From positions 124,001-188,000 of the forward strand of contig LNAC01000781.1 in assembly GCA_002007465.1 (NCBI GenBank): DNA of 64,000 nt, written 5' to 3'. The notes under the pieces are model-generated. The model saw only the letters and a program-made list of their open reading frames with translations. It was not told where the DNA came from and made no database searches. Of this stretch, positions 24,060 through 37,069 are shown piece after piece. The position numbers were made by a program, and so were the translations under genes. Positions within the stretch are counted from its first letter, which is position 1, and each line of letters opens with the position of its first letter. Origin of the DNA: Ailurus styani. Lineage: Eukaryota > Chordata > Mammalia > Carnivora > Ailuridae.

Positions 24060-24605
24060 CTATTCTCAACTGAATAGCCCGCTCTCCCAATTTATATGTT
24101 GAAGTCTCAACCCTCACAACATGTATTTGGGAATGGAACATTTGAGAGGCAACTAAGGAGTGCTGAGGTCAAGAAGATGGGGTCCTCATGATAGGGCTAT
24201 TGCCCTAATAAGAAGAGACCGCCAGAGGGCACCTGGGTGGCTGCCTTCCACTCAGCTCATGATTCTGGGGTCCTGGGATGCTCCCCTTCCTTCTACCCCT
24301 CCCCACTGTTAGCGCTTCTCTCTCTCTTTCTCTCTTCCACTCTCCCTCTTGTGAGTGCTCTCTCCCTCTCTCTCAAATAAATAATTAAAATATTTTTAAA
24401 AAGAGAGACACCAGAGAGCTTCAGCATGTAAAGGTCCAGTGAGGTGGCAGCAAGCCAGAAAGAGGGCCCTCACCAGAAACCGAACATGGTGGCATCCTGA
24501 TCTCAGACTTCCTGCTTCCAGGCTGTGAAAAAATAAATTTCAGTTGTTCAAGTCACACAGTCTATGATATTTTACTGGTCTAGCTGGAGCTGACTAATGC
24601 AGACA
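24060..24605 (+). mobile_element. MaLR-type LTR, split by a SINE
   Basis: The 5' part (24060-24226) has 'tatatgttgaagtctcaacc' and 'gatagggctattgccctaat'. The 3' part (24401-24605) has 'agaaagagggccctcaccag' and ends 'ctgactaatgcaga'. The middle is an internally deleted SINE with its own flanking repeat. Confidence 0.65.
24227..24400 (+). mobile_element. Carnivore SINE with internal deletion, inside an LTR
   Basis: The head runs from 'gggcacctgggtggct' straight to 'gccttccactcagct', skipping about 20 bp. Flanks aagagaccgccagag / agagagacaccagag show that it inserted into the LTR at 24060-24605. Confidence 0.85.
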
Positions 24606-25099
24606 GATTCTTTTACTTCGATAGGTTCTTTCTAGGTTCTTGGATGCCTTCTTTCTGGTTGAAAGAGTATAAATCATCCCACAGTACAGCCCATTTTATC
24701 TCCTTGCTTTATGTCTTACCTCTCATGACATCTGATTCCCTTTCCTTGATATCTGGGTACTCTTTCCAATTTCTTCTGAATTAGGTAATATAACTGTGTT
24801 AGGCCTTTGCTTCTTGTCTGGACAATGAATTCCCTTTCTGGTCAATATTTCCCAATCTCCATCCTCTTTTGTCTCTTCCTGTTCAGAGTATCGGTGGTAG
24901 GTTTAGGACTCAAATGTTTAGGAGGGCCAGCCCACACAAAGTGATTGTGATAGAAGCAAAACAATGGAGCCTGCTAGCAAATGAGAGAATGTGTGCCCCC
25001 ATGGAAAAGATGCAGTTGGCACTTACTCACATTCTGTCAGATCCTCTACATTTTCAAGAGCATACAGAAATTCAAGTTTTTAAAGGTTAGCAAATAATT

Positions 25100-26790
25100 A
25101 AAAAAAAAATTAAAACGGATGGATGTGAGCCAACGTTATTCAGGCCAAACACCAACATAGGTCTGAGGGCCAGATTTGGCTCTTTGCCCCCAGTAGAGGA
25201 CTTCCACTATAATTGCTTTAATGATTTCTCCCGGGGGTTAGTATGCAAATAGTTCTCCTGGTGGCTCCTGGTAATATCATTTAGCTGGCTCTGGAGAGCA
25301 GGCCAATTTAAGGCCTACTTGTGGTGGAATCCTGGTGTATGTCCCTTTTTAGCTCCGTCTGGCAAACAGCTCCCCCTGACTCAAAGAATCACTGCACAGC
25401 TGATGGCTGGCAGTAGAGCAGGGCTCCTCTGAAGACAGGACCCAGATAACTGCCCGAATCACTCTGTCCTGGGATGAGTCTGTCCACATTGAATAGTTTA
25501 TGATGCCGCAGCCACCTCTGCTGAGCGAGTGAAGGCATCTGTCACGCGGAGCCTGCAGACATCAATACTATCGTTATCTTAGGCTCCAGGATTTTATTTT
25601 CCTCAATACTTTATTTACTTCATTGAGCGCTATTGAATTTTCTTCTGCCTGAGTTCGGCTCTGAGACTAAATCATCAGCAGGTGCTTTAAATCGTTCTCT
25701 TGATGATTGCTTGTTTCTATTTCTGGTATCGTTTTATCTCTGAAGTACTGGGTTGGATTTTCAATTTTGGTGGTCAGACCAGTGTTTCTCTTCACTGCAG
25801 AAGTTTCAGCTAGTCTCTGAGGCATGTCTTACTATTTTAGTCTGCGTTTCTAACGTGTCAGTCAGGTTGGGCAGCAGCCTGCGGGAGGTGCTGTCTGGAA
25901 GAAAGTTGCAGAACCACACGGGGAAGAACTGGATGGTATAGAAAAGGGAGGAAGAAAAGAAATCAGTTTAACGATTCTCCAAAGGAAAAAGAATCATGCC
26001 CAGGTTTTTTGGTCCTCTAAGATTTTCTTTTTATGCCCACATTCATGATACAATCATTCTAGTTCCTTTAGTTAACACACTTTCTCTCTTTCACTGTCAT
26101 TGAGATGGATAATTTCTATACATTCTTTGGGTCTCATTTACTCACTGGTACTTTCTTGGGTTCATAATCAAGGTTAGAACTCCTGCCACAGATGACCTCA
26201 CTTCCCTACATTTTGCCTATCACAAAATTAATTACCCATTATTATTATCAATATTATCAGTATTTAATTTTGTTAATATATGGCATACCTTTAAGGTCTC
26301 AAAGGTAGGAGGTTATGTTGGTCTCACTGTATCCCTACAAGATGAAATGAGTAGTGTATGTCTCAGTCGAATCTATTCCATGTTCATATAACCTTATTCA
26401 TGTTCAATTTTTAATTTTATACAGCTTAGTAACATTCAGATTCTGTTTGCCAACCATTATTTTATAGTTGCACAGAACAAAACAATCTACTTTACTTTCC
26501 AAATGCATACTTCTCGGTCATCATTACCTGTTCCATCTATATGTGTTTCTTCTCATATCTAAGATATAAGGTAGAGAATTTAGTTTAGCAATTAAAAGTT
26601 TAATATTGGATGATGCACTCTGAAAACAAAATCCCTTGCTTTGTCTATTGTGAATGCGTGATCCAGAGATTTTAAATTCCTAAGAATTCATTCAAAATTT
26701 CTCTTGTCCAAGAACATAACATTAATAGTTTATACTAATGAGCCTTTCATCTACTCAATTTATCAGACAAACTATTTATGTAATACCTCA
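25100..26790. other. Intergenic unique sequence, possible conserved element
   Basis: 25180-25940 is less AT-rich, carries several CpGs and an octamer ATGCAAAT (25243-25250), and matches no repeat family I know. The remainder to 26790 is AT-rich. No coding signal. Confidence 0.4.
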
Positions 26791-26794
26791 TTTT

Positions 26795-27195
26795 AGTTTG
26801 CTAAGCCTGCTCTAACAAAGTGCCACAAACTGAGTGGCATAAATAACAGAAGCTTATTTTCTCACAGTTCTGGTGGATAGAAGTCCAAAATCCAGGTGGT
26901 GTTTCCTTCCGATAGCTATGAGGGAAGGATCGGCTCCAGGCTTCCCTCCTCGGCTTGTAAATAGATGGCTGTCTTCTTCCGTGTCTCTTCATATTGTCTT
27001 TCCTCTGTATTTGTTTGTCTCTATGCCCAAGTTTCTCCTTTTTTATGAGGATAATGGTGATATTAGATTAAGACCCACCATAATAGCTTCTTTTCAACTT
27101 GATTACCTTATCTCCAAATAGGATCACATTCTAATGAACTGGGGTCAACAATCCAAGGTATTAATTTTGGGGGGACACTATTCAACCTATAACAT
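26795..27195 (+). mobile_element. Ancient interspersed repeat, LTR-like
   Basis: 'caaagtgccacaaactgagt', 'ttattttctcacagttctgg' and 'ggggggacactattcaacct' are landmarks of an abundant mammalian repeat about 400 bp long. It appears complete at both ends. Family name not assigned. Confidence 0.65.
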
Positions 27196-29225
27196 ACCCA
27201 TTATATGGTTAGGACTAATTTTTAGACTCTAGGGAATATGCATTTCATACTCTTGTGGGGTAGACCAAACCAACGCTCATTAAGAAGAGATGTATCAAAT
27301 AAAGAACTATGTAACCAGAGCTGAAATTGTGTGGAAAGTATGTTTACGTTGTAGGAGTTAAAAAATAAATAAATAAAAATAGCACTATGTACTGGAGTAA
27401 TTAGGAAATATCTGACACTCTAGTAAAAATAAAGTTTGAGTAAAAAAAAGCTGGACTTTAATAAAACAGAATTTAGAGAAGCATAAGAGATGGAAAATAG
27501 CATATAAGGTGGGAGGTAGAGGTGAGAGCACAGAGGTATGAGTAATTAAAAGTCCAAGACATATTCATGTCACAGTGAATAGATGAGCCGGTGCAGGAGG
27601 AGAAAGCATGTTGAAGAAAAATAGAGAAGAAAGTTAAGTTAGGTGGGAAATGAAGGTTAGGCTAAATGGAAGCATGTAGTGTGTTTGAAACCTTGGGAGC
27701 AGGGTTTACAATTGATCAGTTATAAAATAGGTAGTCACTGAAAGTTTTTGAGCAGTAGATTGACAGCAATCGTGGTAGAATGCAGAAATCTTCACAATCT
27801 TCTACTCTTTACCACATTCATGAACTTTCTTATGTGACTTTGCAGGTCCTCCCATTAGGAGGTGAAAACTATTTTCTCTTTGCAATGAATATGCTGGTCT
27901 GTGATTTACTTTCACTTATAAGATGTAGCCCAATTAATATTTTGACCTTGGCCTCAAATTAATGGCTGTGTATTCTTCCCCTCTCTCTGTCTCTTTCTGC
28001 CCCCCTGTGTCTATATAGTCCTTGTGATCACCTGTGAAGAAGAAGCCTAGTATAATCTGTTAGAGGATACCATGTGAAGGTAGCCTATCACGGACAAGGT
28101 CATTTTTTATTTCTAGCCCTCATAAGACCATTCAGCTGCCTGCAGACAGATGAATGACCCTAAGCAAGCAAGATCAGCCTAGCCAGATCTGGCAGATCAG
28201 AAAATCCTCCCATCTAACCCATAGACTCATGAGAATTAACAAATACATAAGTAGAGGTGGGCAATTAGAATGAAGAGTAAAAGTTAAGGAATTGATCTAA
28301 GAAGGAGCTCAAACTAGGATATTAGTGACTGCGTTGTATAGTAAGGGAGTCATGAAAAACATTTTGAGGAGAAAATGCAAGGTTTGAGAATTAAAAAAAA
28401 CTATGAGAGGGCAGAATTAAGGAGTTTTATTTGACTTTCCGACAAATACTTGAGTAAACTTTGCCGTTTCCTTTAAAAATATTTCTAAAGTGATTTTCTG
28501 TGGCTCACCTGAGAACTTTCCTTAAGCTATTTCGTCAGTTTGTCAAAATAAACCTAGTCCTTTTGGGGTTCTAAAAATGGTCTATCAAATATATGGCCAC
28601 TGTTAAACGTTTCACAAAAATAAAGGTGGGGGTGACGGGTTTAAAATATAAACACCAAAGATATCCTGCTTCTTGGGGGAGAAACTTGACTTTTTGTTAT
28701 GGCAAACGCTAAGAGCTTGCATAAGAAAACTTCAGTCTTTCTGTTCGTAAGGTTTCCACGTGCTCCAGTCCCAGAGCATCAAACAGTCCTGCTGTCCAGC
28801 TGCCAGATTCACAGTGCTTCTTTATACCTGTCTTCTAATTTAATCTACATCCTCATTTCAAAGGATGTTCCAACCCAGGAGGGAGGGATCTTTCAAGACA
28901 AGCATGGGAAGCACACCTCCGTAGAGAACAACAACGAAAACGTGAGTTACTCTTTGGCCTTTAATGGTCAAGGCTAACAAGAAATGAAGATAAAATTTTG
29001 AACATTTGATAGCTTAATAGTCATGAATATATGTGTCAAGGACAGGAGAATGACAATCCTGGGTTATTTAAAAACATCGCACATCAGGTGATTGATTTCA
29101 TTTTATACAGGTCTACGCTAATGTGTCTAAGGTAAACTTTCCTTCACCAAATTTCCTTAAAAATTGTATTTTGCTCGTAAGGAGCTCTTCTCAGACAAAG
29201 CATTCATTAAAAGAGAAGACATTAG
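27196..29225. other. Intergenic, no gene seen
   Basis: No recognisable repeats. 28500-28980 is relatively unique and non-repetitive. An open frame at 28699-28977 has no family resemblance and no splice or promoter context. Confidence 0.5.
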
Positions 29226-29428
29226 GGGGGCTTGGGGGGCTCTGTCTGTTAAGGACTGCCTTCAGCTCAGGTCATGATCCCAGGGTCCTGGGTTTTCGCC
29301 CCACCCCGTGCTGGATCCCTGTTCAGCCTGCAGTCTGCTTCTCCCTCTTCTTCCTCTGTGCCTTCCCCCACCCCCACTCATCCTCACTCTCAAATAAATG
29401 AATAAAAAATCTTTAAAAAAATAAAAAG
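29226..29428 (+). mobile_element. Carnivore SINE, diverged
   Basis: Head degraded to 'gggcttggggggctctgtct'. Body and (aaat)n tail clear. Open frames across it on both strands are artefacts of the element. Confidence 0.85.
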
Positions 29429-30055
29429 TAAGAGAAAACGTTACACTTAGGTAAAAATTCGAGAGCGAAGAGAACAGATAAAGAAGAAACGATGTCTTCT
29501 TTGTTTCCCTTTGTTTCTTTAGTTCTTGGGATTCTTTGAAGATACACATCTGTACATCCGTTTTACTTTTGTTTAACAGATATGTTGCTTAATGGTGGCA
29601 ACAAAGTGGAGACATCAGGAATCCTAGTGTTTCGGATGATGATGCTTATGACAGATACAAATTTGCATCACTGTGAAGGATTCTTGCTGAGAAGACTTAC
29701 ATCCTTAGTAACAGATGCCGGGGTGCATACTAACCTAGCACCAAGCCTGCCTCCACATGCTTTATTTGAATGAAGACACTAGAATTAGCTTGAAGATCTT
29801 CTGTTTTTAACTTTTGGTGTTTATGATTCATCTTTCCTTTTTCTTACAAATGAGAATTTTATGTGAAAATAACTACTTGCCATGCCCTTTGCTGATGACA
29901 GGACCAGGGTATCCGTGCAGCTTGTTCCCAACATGTGATGATTAAAAAAGAAAAACAGGAAAAGCAGAAGCTCCATTTACCTCCAATATGGGAAAAATCA
30001 TCTATCAAAGTTGATGCTTTCTAGACTCTTCGATTTTTTTTTTCATTTAGAAATG

Positions 30056-30246
30056 GGAGCACCTGGGTGCCTCAGTTGTCTGCCTTCTACTCAGGTCATA
30101 ATCTCAGGGTCCTGGGATCGACCCCCCGCATAGGGCCCCCTGCTCAGCAGGGAGTCTGCTTCTCTCTCTCCCTGTGGGCTTGCTCTGTCTGTCTCTCTCT
30201 CAAATAGATAAATAGATAAATAAATAAATCTCTTTTAAAAAAAGAA
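30056..30246 (+). mobile_element. Carnivore SINE
   Basis: Flanks catttagaaatgg / cattagaaatga. Head shortened ('cctcagttgtctgccttcta'). (aaat/agat)n tail. Confidence 0.88.
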
Positions 30247-30348
30247 ACATTAGAAATGACATCTCTTGTGTCATTAAATCTTCAAACAATGACTTTAACA
30301 AATTTATCATTCAATCTACAAATGTACTATTAACTTAAAAAAAAAAAA

Positions 30349-30544
30349 NNNNNNNNNNNNNNNNNNNNNNNNNNNNNNNNNNNNNNNNNNNNNNNNNNNN
30401 NNNNNNNNNNNNNNNNNNNNNNNNNNNNNNNNNNNNNNNNNNNNNNNNNNNNNNNNNNNNNNNNNNNNNNNNNNNNNNNNNNNNNNNNNNNNNNNNNNNN
30501 NNNNNNNNNNNNNNNNNNNNNNNNNNNNNNNNNNNNNNNNNNNN
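30349..30544. other. Assembly gap, 196 N
   Basis: Unknown bases between a poly-A run and the 3' end of a SINE. Any open frame across it is artificial. Confidence 0.99.
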
Positions 30545-30605
30545 TCTCTGCCTCCTTGTGATCTCTCTCCCTCTGTGAAATAAATAAATAAAATCTTAAA
30601 AAAAA
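30545..30605 (+). mobile_element. 3' end of a SINE whose body lies in the assembly gap
   Basis: 'tctctgcctccttgtgatct' and the (aaat)n-cttaaaa tail match the last 60 bp of the SINE at 45242-45439. The missing 5' part (about 140 bp) would fit within the N run. Confidence 0.85.
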
Positions 30606-31777
30606 CAAAAAACAAAACAAAAAAACAACAATTCCCTAACAGTATTCATTTAGACTTTTTCCCACTTTTCCACTGGCGTTGGATAGGGTATTGTAGTGAA
30701 CATGCTTTTAGGTAAAACCTTGGTATATGTAACAGGATCATAAAATTTAGCTTATATGGTGATGTCAAGTCGCAGTGTCCTTAAACAGGTGAAAATAGAG
30801 TGAACCTCTGTGGTTCAGCTATCTTGGTTGCAGGTCTTACAAAATGTGGCTCTTTAATGTGAACTTGTTCAAGGATGAGTGTAGAAAAATAGGAAGCATC
30901 TTATAGGCTCTTGCTCAACAATTTAAGGTATTTGACCTTTATACTGTTGACCAGTATTTTTAAGAGTAAATAATTTATCAGCTTAATGGATACAACTGAT
31001 ATATCCTGAGATGAAATAAAATACCATAAAATAGAATATTACAAATCAGGGTGCATCAATATTAGTCTGCAAAATGTTATTTCAGTTTTATGTGAGGTGC
31101 CTATAGATAAAAGAGAGAAAGAGATGTTGTGAATGTGTTTTTCATGTGTAGTAAAACAAAACAAAATAAAAAAGAAAGGCAATGTTGTAGGTCATGGGAA
31201 ACCACTGAGAAATTTTATAACTGGGAGTAATCTGTCTGCATGTGTACTTCTCATAAGCCTTTTTCTCAGTAAGGAGGTTAGATCTGAGGTATCTGAAAGA
31301 AGACAATTATATACCAGTCTATTAAAATTTTGTGGTGAAAAACATCACCACCCAAACTTAGGCAGTGGTAATGAAGATGAAGGGCATCCACAGGTGTGAA
31401 TGATATTTAGGCAGGAGAATTGACAGAAATAGATGACTGACTAGACAGAACAGCAAATAATTCATTATGATTCGGAATATCTTTGGCCCAGGTAACTGTG
31501 TGAACAGAGATGTCATTAACTGAGATTGGGAGCACAAGAAAGAGAGCCAGTTTTGACACAAAGAGTTGTCATTTCTGAAAAAAAAAATACATCCAAATGC
31601 CAATACATACAAATCCAATAGAACTTGATGAATATTCTATTCTTTCTGATGTTGAGAAGTTTCAACACAGTGGAGGGGATGAGTTCAGTCCCGCATCCCC
31701 TCTGTGTTGAAGAGTAAATGCCAAATAAGAAAGTAGAAACAGTGTTTACAACCCACATATAAAAAGTTCCACCTTGA

Positions 31778-31958
31778 GGGGCACCTAAGTGGCTCAGTTG
31801 GTGAAGCATCTGTCTTGGGCTCAGGTCCTGGGATGGGGTCCTGGGATCAAGCCCTGTGTTGGGCTTCCTGTTCAAGAGGGAGTCTCCTGCTCCTCTCCCT
31901 CTGATCCTCCCCCCACTCATGAGCTCTCTCTTTCTCAAATAAATAAATAAAATCTTTA
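31778..31958 (+). mobile_element. Carnivore SINE
   Basis: Perfect flanking repeat aaaaagttccaccttga (31761-31777 and 31959-31975). Confidence 0.93.
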
Positions 31959-32749
31959 AAAAAGTTCCACCTTGAAAGGCAGGCAACAGAGGACATACAG
32001 ATATGATTTCTTCATTTGTCTATTTACATGTTTAAATATATATTGTGTGCCTAAAATGTCCTGATCTTTTTACAGCTAGATAACATTTTCATATAAATTA
32101 TATATAAATATTTTCATATATTTGCTTATTCTTTATGTCTCAATTTTTACTTAAGAAAATTTCAGCATCAGAAGACACAACTATATAATAAGTTTTAGAG
32201 GTTGCTTTCTCTGTAAATGTATGTTTTCTGTGGTTGATAATGTACATGAACTTTTATTTATGTAGGAGACAGGTGCGTGCTGGTAGTGTTGTAAGCATGT
32301 ATTGTTTAAACAATAACAAATTATTTTCATATGTATTCTGCAGTAGTATATGAGATACAATAGGAGATACAAAGCCAATTGGTAGAGTTGTGCCAGATGT
32401 CATTTGTTTCACAGGGAACCATTGGTTCTTCAGGTTTTAGTAAATATAAGTTTTCTTTTCTCTGATTTTATGATTTATGTTTAAAGGCTAGAAAAGTATA
32501 GCTTATTTTAAGATGTATCCAGTAAATGGCTCTAGAATACTTTTAAATGGTAAAATATAGTAATTCCTTCTTTCCAATTATTTTATGCTGATCTTTCCTT
32601 TTAAGTCATGCTGGTGTTATTACTATAATGCAAATCTGTATAATTGCTCACTTAAATTTCAGCAACAGCCTTATGGCACTGGGTCCCTTTCATCGGACCC
32701 AGTTTATAGATCCATCCAACATAAGATGCCCACTATGCAACTATGCAGT

Positions 32750-33170
32750 TCTGAGAAACTGCCAAAATAGTCATTCTAAACATGACTATCATTATGATTC
32801 TGCCTTACTCAACAACCAGCATTCATCTTTATTATCTACTGCAAAATGTCCAGACTCTTTTGTATGATTATAACCCAAACCTAAATAAAGGACTTGGCAT
32901 TACACCATGGCACTGGGGCTGTATCACCCTCCTTGTCCTCTTCATGTTCCACACTCTTGTATCCTTCTGGCATTCTCTTCTGGGGTTCCTCCATAAAGTG
33001 CATACACACACATTCAGACTTTACAGACATTTTGTGGACCTACCGTCTTTCTCATGAAGCACACTTACAAACCAACATTTATTATTCCTTCAGCTCTCCA
33101 AACATCTCTGCATAGTCAGAACCTTGATAATAAACTGTTCTTTCAGGTGTGATGGTTTCCTTTCTCTTAT
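32750..33170 (+). mobile_element. Possible degenerate L2 fragment
   Basis: 'gcaaaatgtccagactcttt' and the succession of C/T-rich segments resemble the L2 'aaagtccaaactcctt' region. Weak and unconfirmed. Overlapping short open frames show no known protein. Confidence 0.3.
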
Positions 33171-34445
33171 TAAACTGTAAGTAGGATATAGTGCAGATAC
33201 TTTATGACATAATTCTTTTGTAATATTGGCATATATATCTTTGATAGAGACCTGTCCTCATCATGGTGCTAAATTATATACTTGGTCATTGCTTAATTGA
33301 TAGTTCCATGACTGAAGATTGCTGATATCAGTATTCCATTGTTCAAAACCACTTGACTCTATCTTTAGAAAATATCTACTTACAAATTCTGCCCCTCTAC
33401 CCTTACTTGGCTACCTCCCTCTTACCCTGTCATGTTACCCCTTCCTTTTCCTACGCTCTTCCTGGGTTGGGGGTTGAAGAGCTAGAGTGGGGGTGGCAGG
33501 GTCTGGAAGTTGGACAGACCCTTGCACAGAGAAAAAAAATCCGGTGAGACTTTCAATTCTTTCACCAAAAATCTAAAATAAAATATTAACTTACCTAGTC
33601 ATATGTATTTTCTACTTTTAGTTAAAGAGTTAATACCTTTAAGGTTTTTGTTGTTATTGTTATCATTGTTTTTCTTTTCCACTCTTTTATTTTTCTCAGT
33701 AGTGAGGTAAAAATCTCTACAGCTATGTGAAAATAACTAGATAATATTTTATCTAACAGCCTAGCTTTATTTATAGTTAAGAAATTTTACTTACATAAAA
33801 ATAGAATTCAGTATTTTTAATTACATTTTACCTTATAGAATATTAGCTATGATAATTTTTTACTCACTAATTTCATTTTCCTGAAATAGATAAGATGCCA
33901 AAACTCGTGTTATTAAAGAATTGGTTACACAGACCTTTCCACCACATTGGTCTGAAGGACCTGAAAATCCATCTCTTTCTTAGAGGACTTGTTTATTTCA
34001 TTTAACTCAGTTGGGCCATCCCACATAAGTGAGAACAGAAATGTATATCGCTTCAGGAGAAAGTGTCTTTTTGCCTTGGACCTATTTGTTTTCCTCGGTG
34101 AGCTGATAAAGAGCAGGCAGATGTTTCATTTATACCAGAGACCCTAAAGTGATGGTGAATCAAGCTGGAAGACTCAGCTTACTTCATGCCCTGAGTTGTC
34201 ACTAGAATAAGATCTGCTACTAGGACATACGGTTTGCTCTTCAAAATCTTTCCATTATGGAAAAAAAGGCCTACTTCTTTATTTCTTTATAGACATATGT
34301 AGGTAATTTAAAAATAGGAATGTATTCCTCGGTGTTTTTGTGTAACTTTGTACAAATAGTATTATAGGTAGACATGACATCATAAAGTTATAAAATAAGT
34401 TTTAGTTGTTACATAAAACATTTCTGATGTTATTTCAATTTGCTT

Positions 34446-34640
34446 TTTAAAAAGATTTTATTTATTCATTTGAGAAAGAGAAAGAGAGACAGAGAGAGAG
34501 CATGCAGGGTGGGAGAGGCAGAGGGAGAGGGAGAAGCCGACTCCCTGCTAAGCCCAGAGCCCAAGGGGCTCCATCCGACTCTGGGATCATGACCTGAGCT
34601 GAAGGCAGATGCTTAACCAACTGAACCACCCAGGCTCCCC
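34446..34640 (-). mobile_element. Carnivore SINE
   Basis: Standard minus-orientation element. Head at the right ends 'ccacccaggctcccc'. Flanks share only 'tcaattt'. Confidence 0.9.
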
Positions 34641-35805
34641 TCAATTTATACTCCTAGAAAGAAAGCGTTTACAGTGGTTCTGTAACTCTTTTCTACCTCT
34701 GCTTTGATCCTGACCAATCTCCTTATAAATATTGACTATGGATTTACTAGTTAGAAGGTAAATGAGGATCCTGCAAGGGTTGCTATGTACTGATTCTGCA
34801 CATGGAATGCTTCTAGCAGGACATATTTCTGCAAGATTTTCAGTTGTAAATAATCCTGTCATCTCTGGATCTCTGAGTGGCAGAGGAATTATTAGGTATA
34901 TGACCATTACATCTATAGAGGCCTAGCAACGGGTAAAATTTGAGAGACTCTAAAGCCTACTCAACTCATCCTTCTGGAGAGCAAAACACACACTGGTAAA
35001 AGAGGGTTTGAGAAGCTGTGTCTGATGGATGTGCCTGGCTATTTACATGGCTTATGTTTCTGCTCCTGTTCTGTATCCTTTGTGACTCATTTGTAAGGCT
35101 TGGATTTTATGGGATCCTATTTGCTACTTTGGGCCTCTGTGATCATGCAATTTGTGTAATGTTTTCCATTTTAAAAATTAAATCTTTATAAAAGTTCTGT
35201 GATGTAAATAGCACATGTGTTATTAGCTATGATTTAGAAAGGAACTTATGCTAGGGTGATGATAGTAGCAGTAGGAAATCCAGAACAGTAGCAACTATTT
35301 ACTTAGCTGTTGGTGTGTATCAGCGTGCTAGGACCTTCATTAATTCATTTATGTCACAATTACTCAGCACACAGACTAAGCTTCAGATCATTGTCTTTCA
35401 TGGACCTCATCTAAGCCCTTGAGAGATCTGCTGAAAATACATTTTCATGGTCATATCATTGATAAAATTTGCCCAAGTAAGATCCTTTAACTGTGATCTG
35501 TTAAGAATATTGTCTTTCCACTCCAACTTCTCTTTGGCATTTTTTTTCTTGTGTTGGGTGGTGTAAAAGGAGGCAGCAAGGAGGAACCTCAATTAGGGAT
35601 TCATTTATTCAGGATTTATAGAATAGGTTTACATGGTGGGGTATAATTATATGGCTTATAGTTCATAGTTATATAAAATCATTGCCAGTAATCCTAGTGT
35701 AGGAATGGCTTTCTGGAATAATCCTATCACCCACTGTGTTATAACATAACAAGCAGGAAGATAGAGTTTGTATCTTGGCATGCATCTGTCTTATAGTGCC
35801 CAGAG

Positions 35806-35853
35806 CCTGAAGCTATTGGTAGCTTCAGGTACCAATAGCCAGAGCTATTGGTA
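35806..35853. repeat. Two adjacent perfect inverted repeats
   Basis: cctgaagct (35806-35814) pairs with agcttcagg (35821-35829), loop attggt. Next, taccaatagc (35830-35839) pairs with gctattggta (35844-35853), loop caga. The segment gctattggtag also occurs twice as a direct repeat (35812, 35844). Confidence 0.9.
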
Positions 35854-36485
35854 GTGGGAAGAAAGCAAGGTATAAAATGTACAGAAATCAAAAGCTAGCC
35901 TGTGAAAAATTCTCACAAATTTATAATATATGAGATAAATGTATAGAGCTTTTCCTAACTTTTTCCTAAATTTAAAATAACTTAAAAAATTTTAAATACT
36001 TACCCAAAACAGGAAGGGAAAGAAAGAGTTCTAAGCTATTAACAATAAGAAATATTTTTTAATTTAACATGTTTGAGAAACGTGTTCTTTCTACTAGAAA
36101 TTATAAAATTCTCATATGAAGAGGCACTCAGAGACTGAAGCCAAAAATAAACACACAGAATGAAAGTATTACAAAAGTACTTGAGAATTAAAGAAAACAT
36201 TGATTTTTTTCCCCAGACTATCTGATACTTTTGGTATGGGTCCATTTTTTATAATTAATAATTTATTGTAATACCTTCATTCATTTCAAATTATTAATTC
36301 TGTAATTATTTTGTATTTGTTATTTTGTATATTTCTTTAAAAGGGTAAAGCCAAATTTTGTGTGCATCTGGCCCAGGATCCATCTGGGGTCAACATTATT
36401 CTCCAGAGTTTACACATGCTTGGGCCAAGACTAGAATGTAATATGATTTTTCCTTTCCACTGAGCTTCTTTTTGTTCAGATTAAG

Positions 36486-36530
36486 TCAGATATAAGGGAG
36501 AGAAAAATCAGATATAAGGGAGAGAAAAAA
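36486..36530 (+). repeat. 22-bp tandem duplication
   Basis: tcagatataagggagagaaa plus 'aa', two copies head to tail, almost perfect. Confidence 0.85.
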
Positions 36531-37069
36531 ATCTAAAATAATAAAGAAGACCATATTCATATGTGCAAGGAATAAAAAGGATAGGAAATTCAGTTATTTA
36601 TTCATTAATTCTATTGAGTGCCAAATTTGAAGCTGTTTTGTTTAAATGGACAACTGATACAGCTTTCCCAAGGCAGGTCAATATGCAAAATATTCTCTCT
36701 TATTGCTATATATTCATTAAATTGCCTGATGTATGGAATTTCTCTTGGTAAAAAGTATTACTATAAAAGTTCTGGAAATATTTCTAGTGCTCAAATTGTG
36801 AACATATGTTTGAGATTTTGCAAAATGTTTAATTATGAAAAATATCTTTCTGAAATTTTAAATATAGTCTACCTTAATCTTGTAAATAGAGCATTGCCAT
36901 GTGGTGTTTTTATTCTGGACATGTGGGGAATTTAAACAACTTATCTCTGAAGGAAAATATTCTTTTCCAAAAGTATGAAACTATTCTAATCTGGATGGTC
37001 AAGAAACAGAATTGAAAGTCTTTTCTGCAATAGAGAGTAATTTGGAACTTATTTAAGAAAGAGAATGAC

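Larger units (their letters stand above)
34641..37069. other. Intergenic DNA just beyond the COL11A1 3' end
   Basis: Free of SINEs. Holds the inverted-repeat pair and the 22-bp duplication. No gene was recognised. Confidence 0.55.

Noticed and set aside
30316..30620. Open reading frames running through the N block
   Set aside because: They consist mostly of unknown bases plus SINE tail and have no biological support.
31516..31986. 156-codon open frame on the minus strand
   Set aside because: Its first part is antisense SINE (31778-31958) translated, and the rest shows no known protein. Similar SINE-derived frames occur at 6656, 21448, 22573, 29262, 34462, 39382 and 63017.
36618..36935. 105-codon open frame on the plus strand
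   Set aside because: AT-rich composition with Ile/Asn/Tyr/Lys bias typical of random open frames. No conserved motif.
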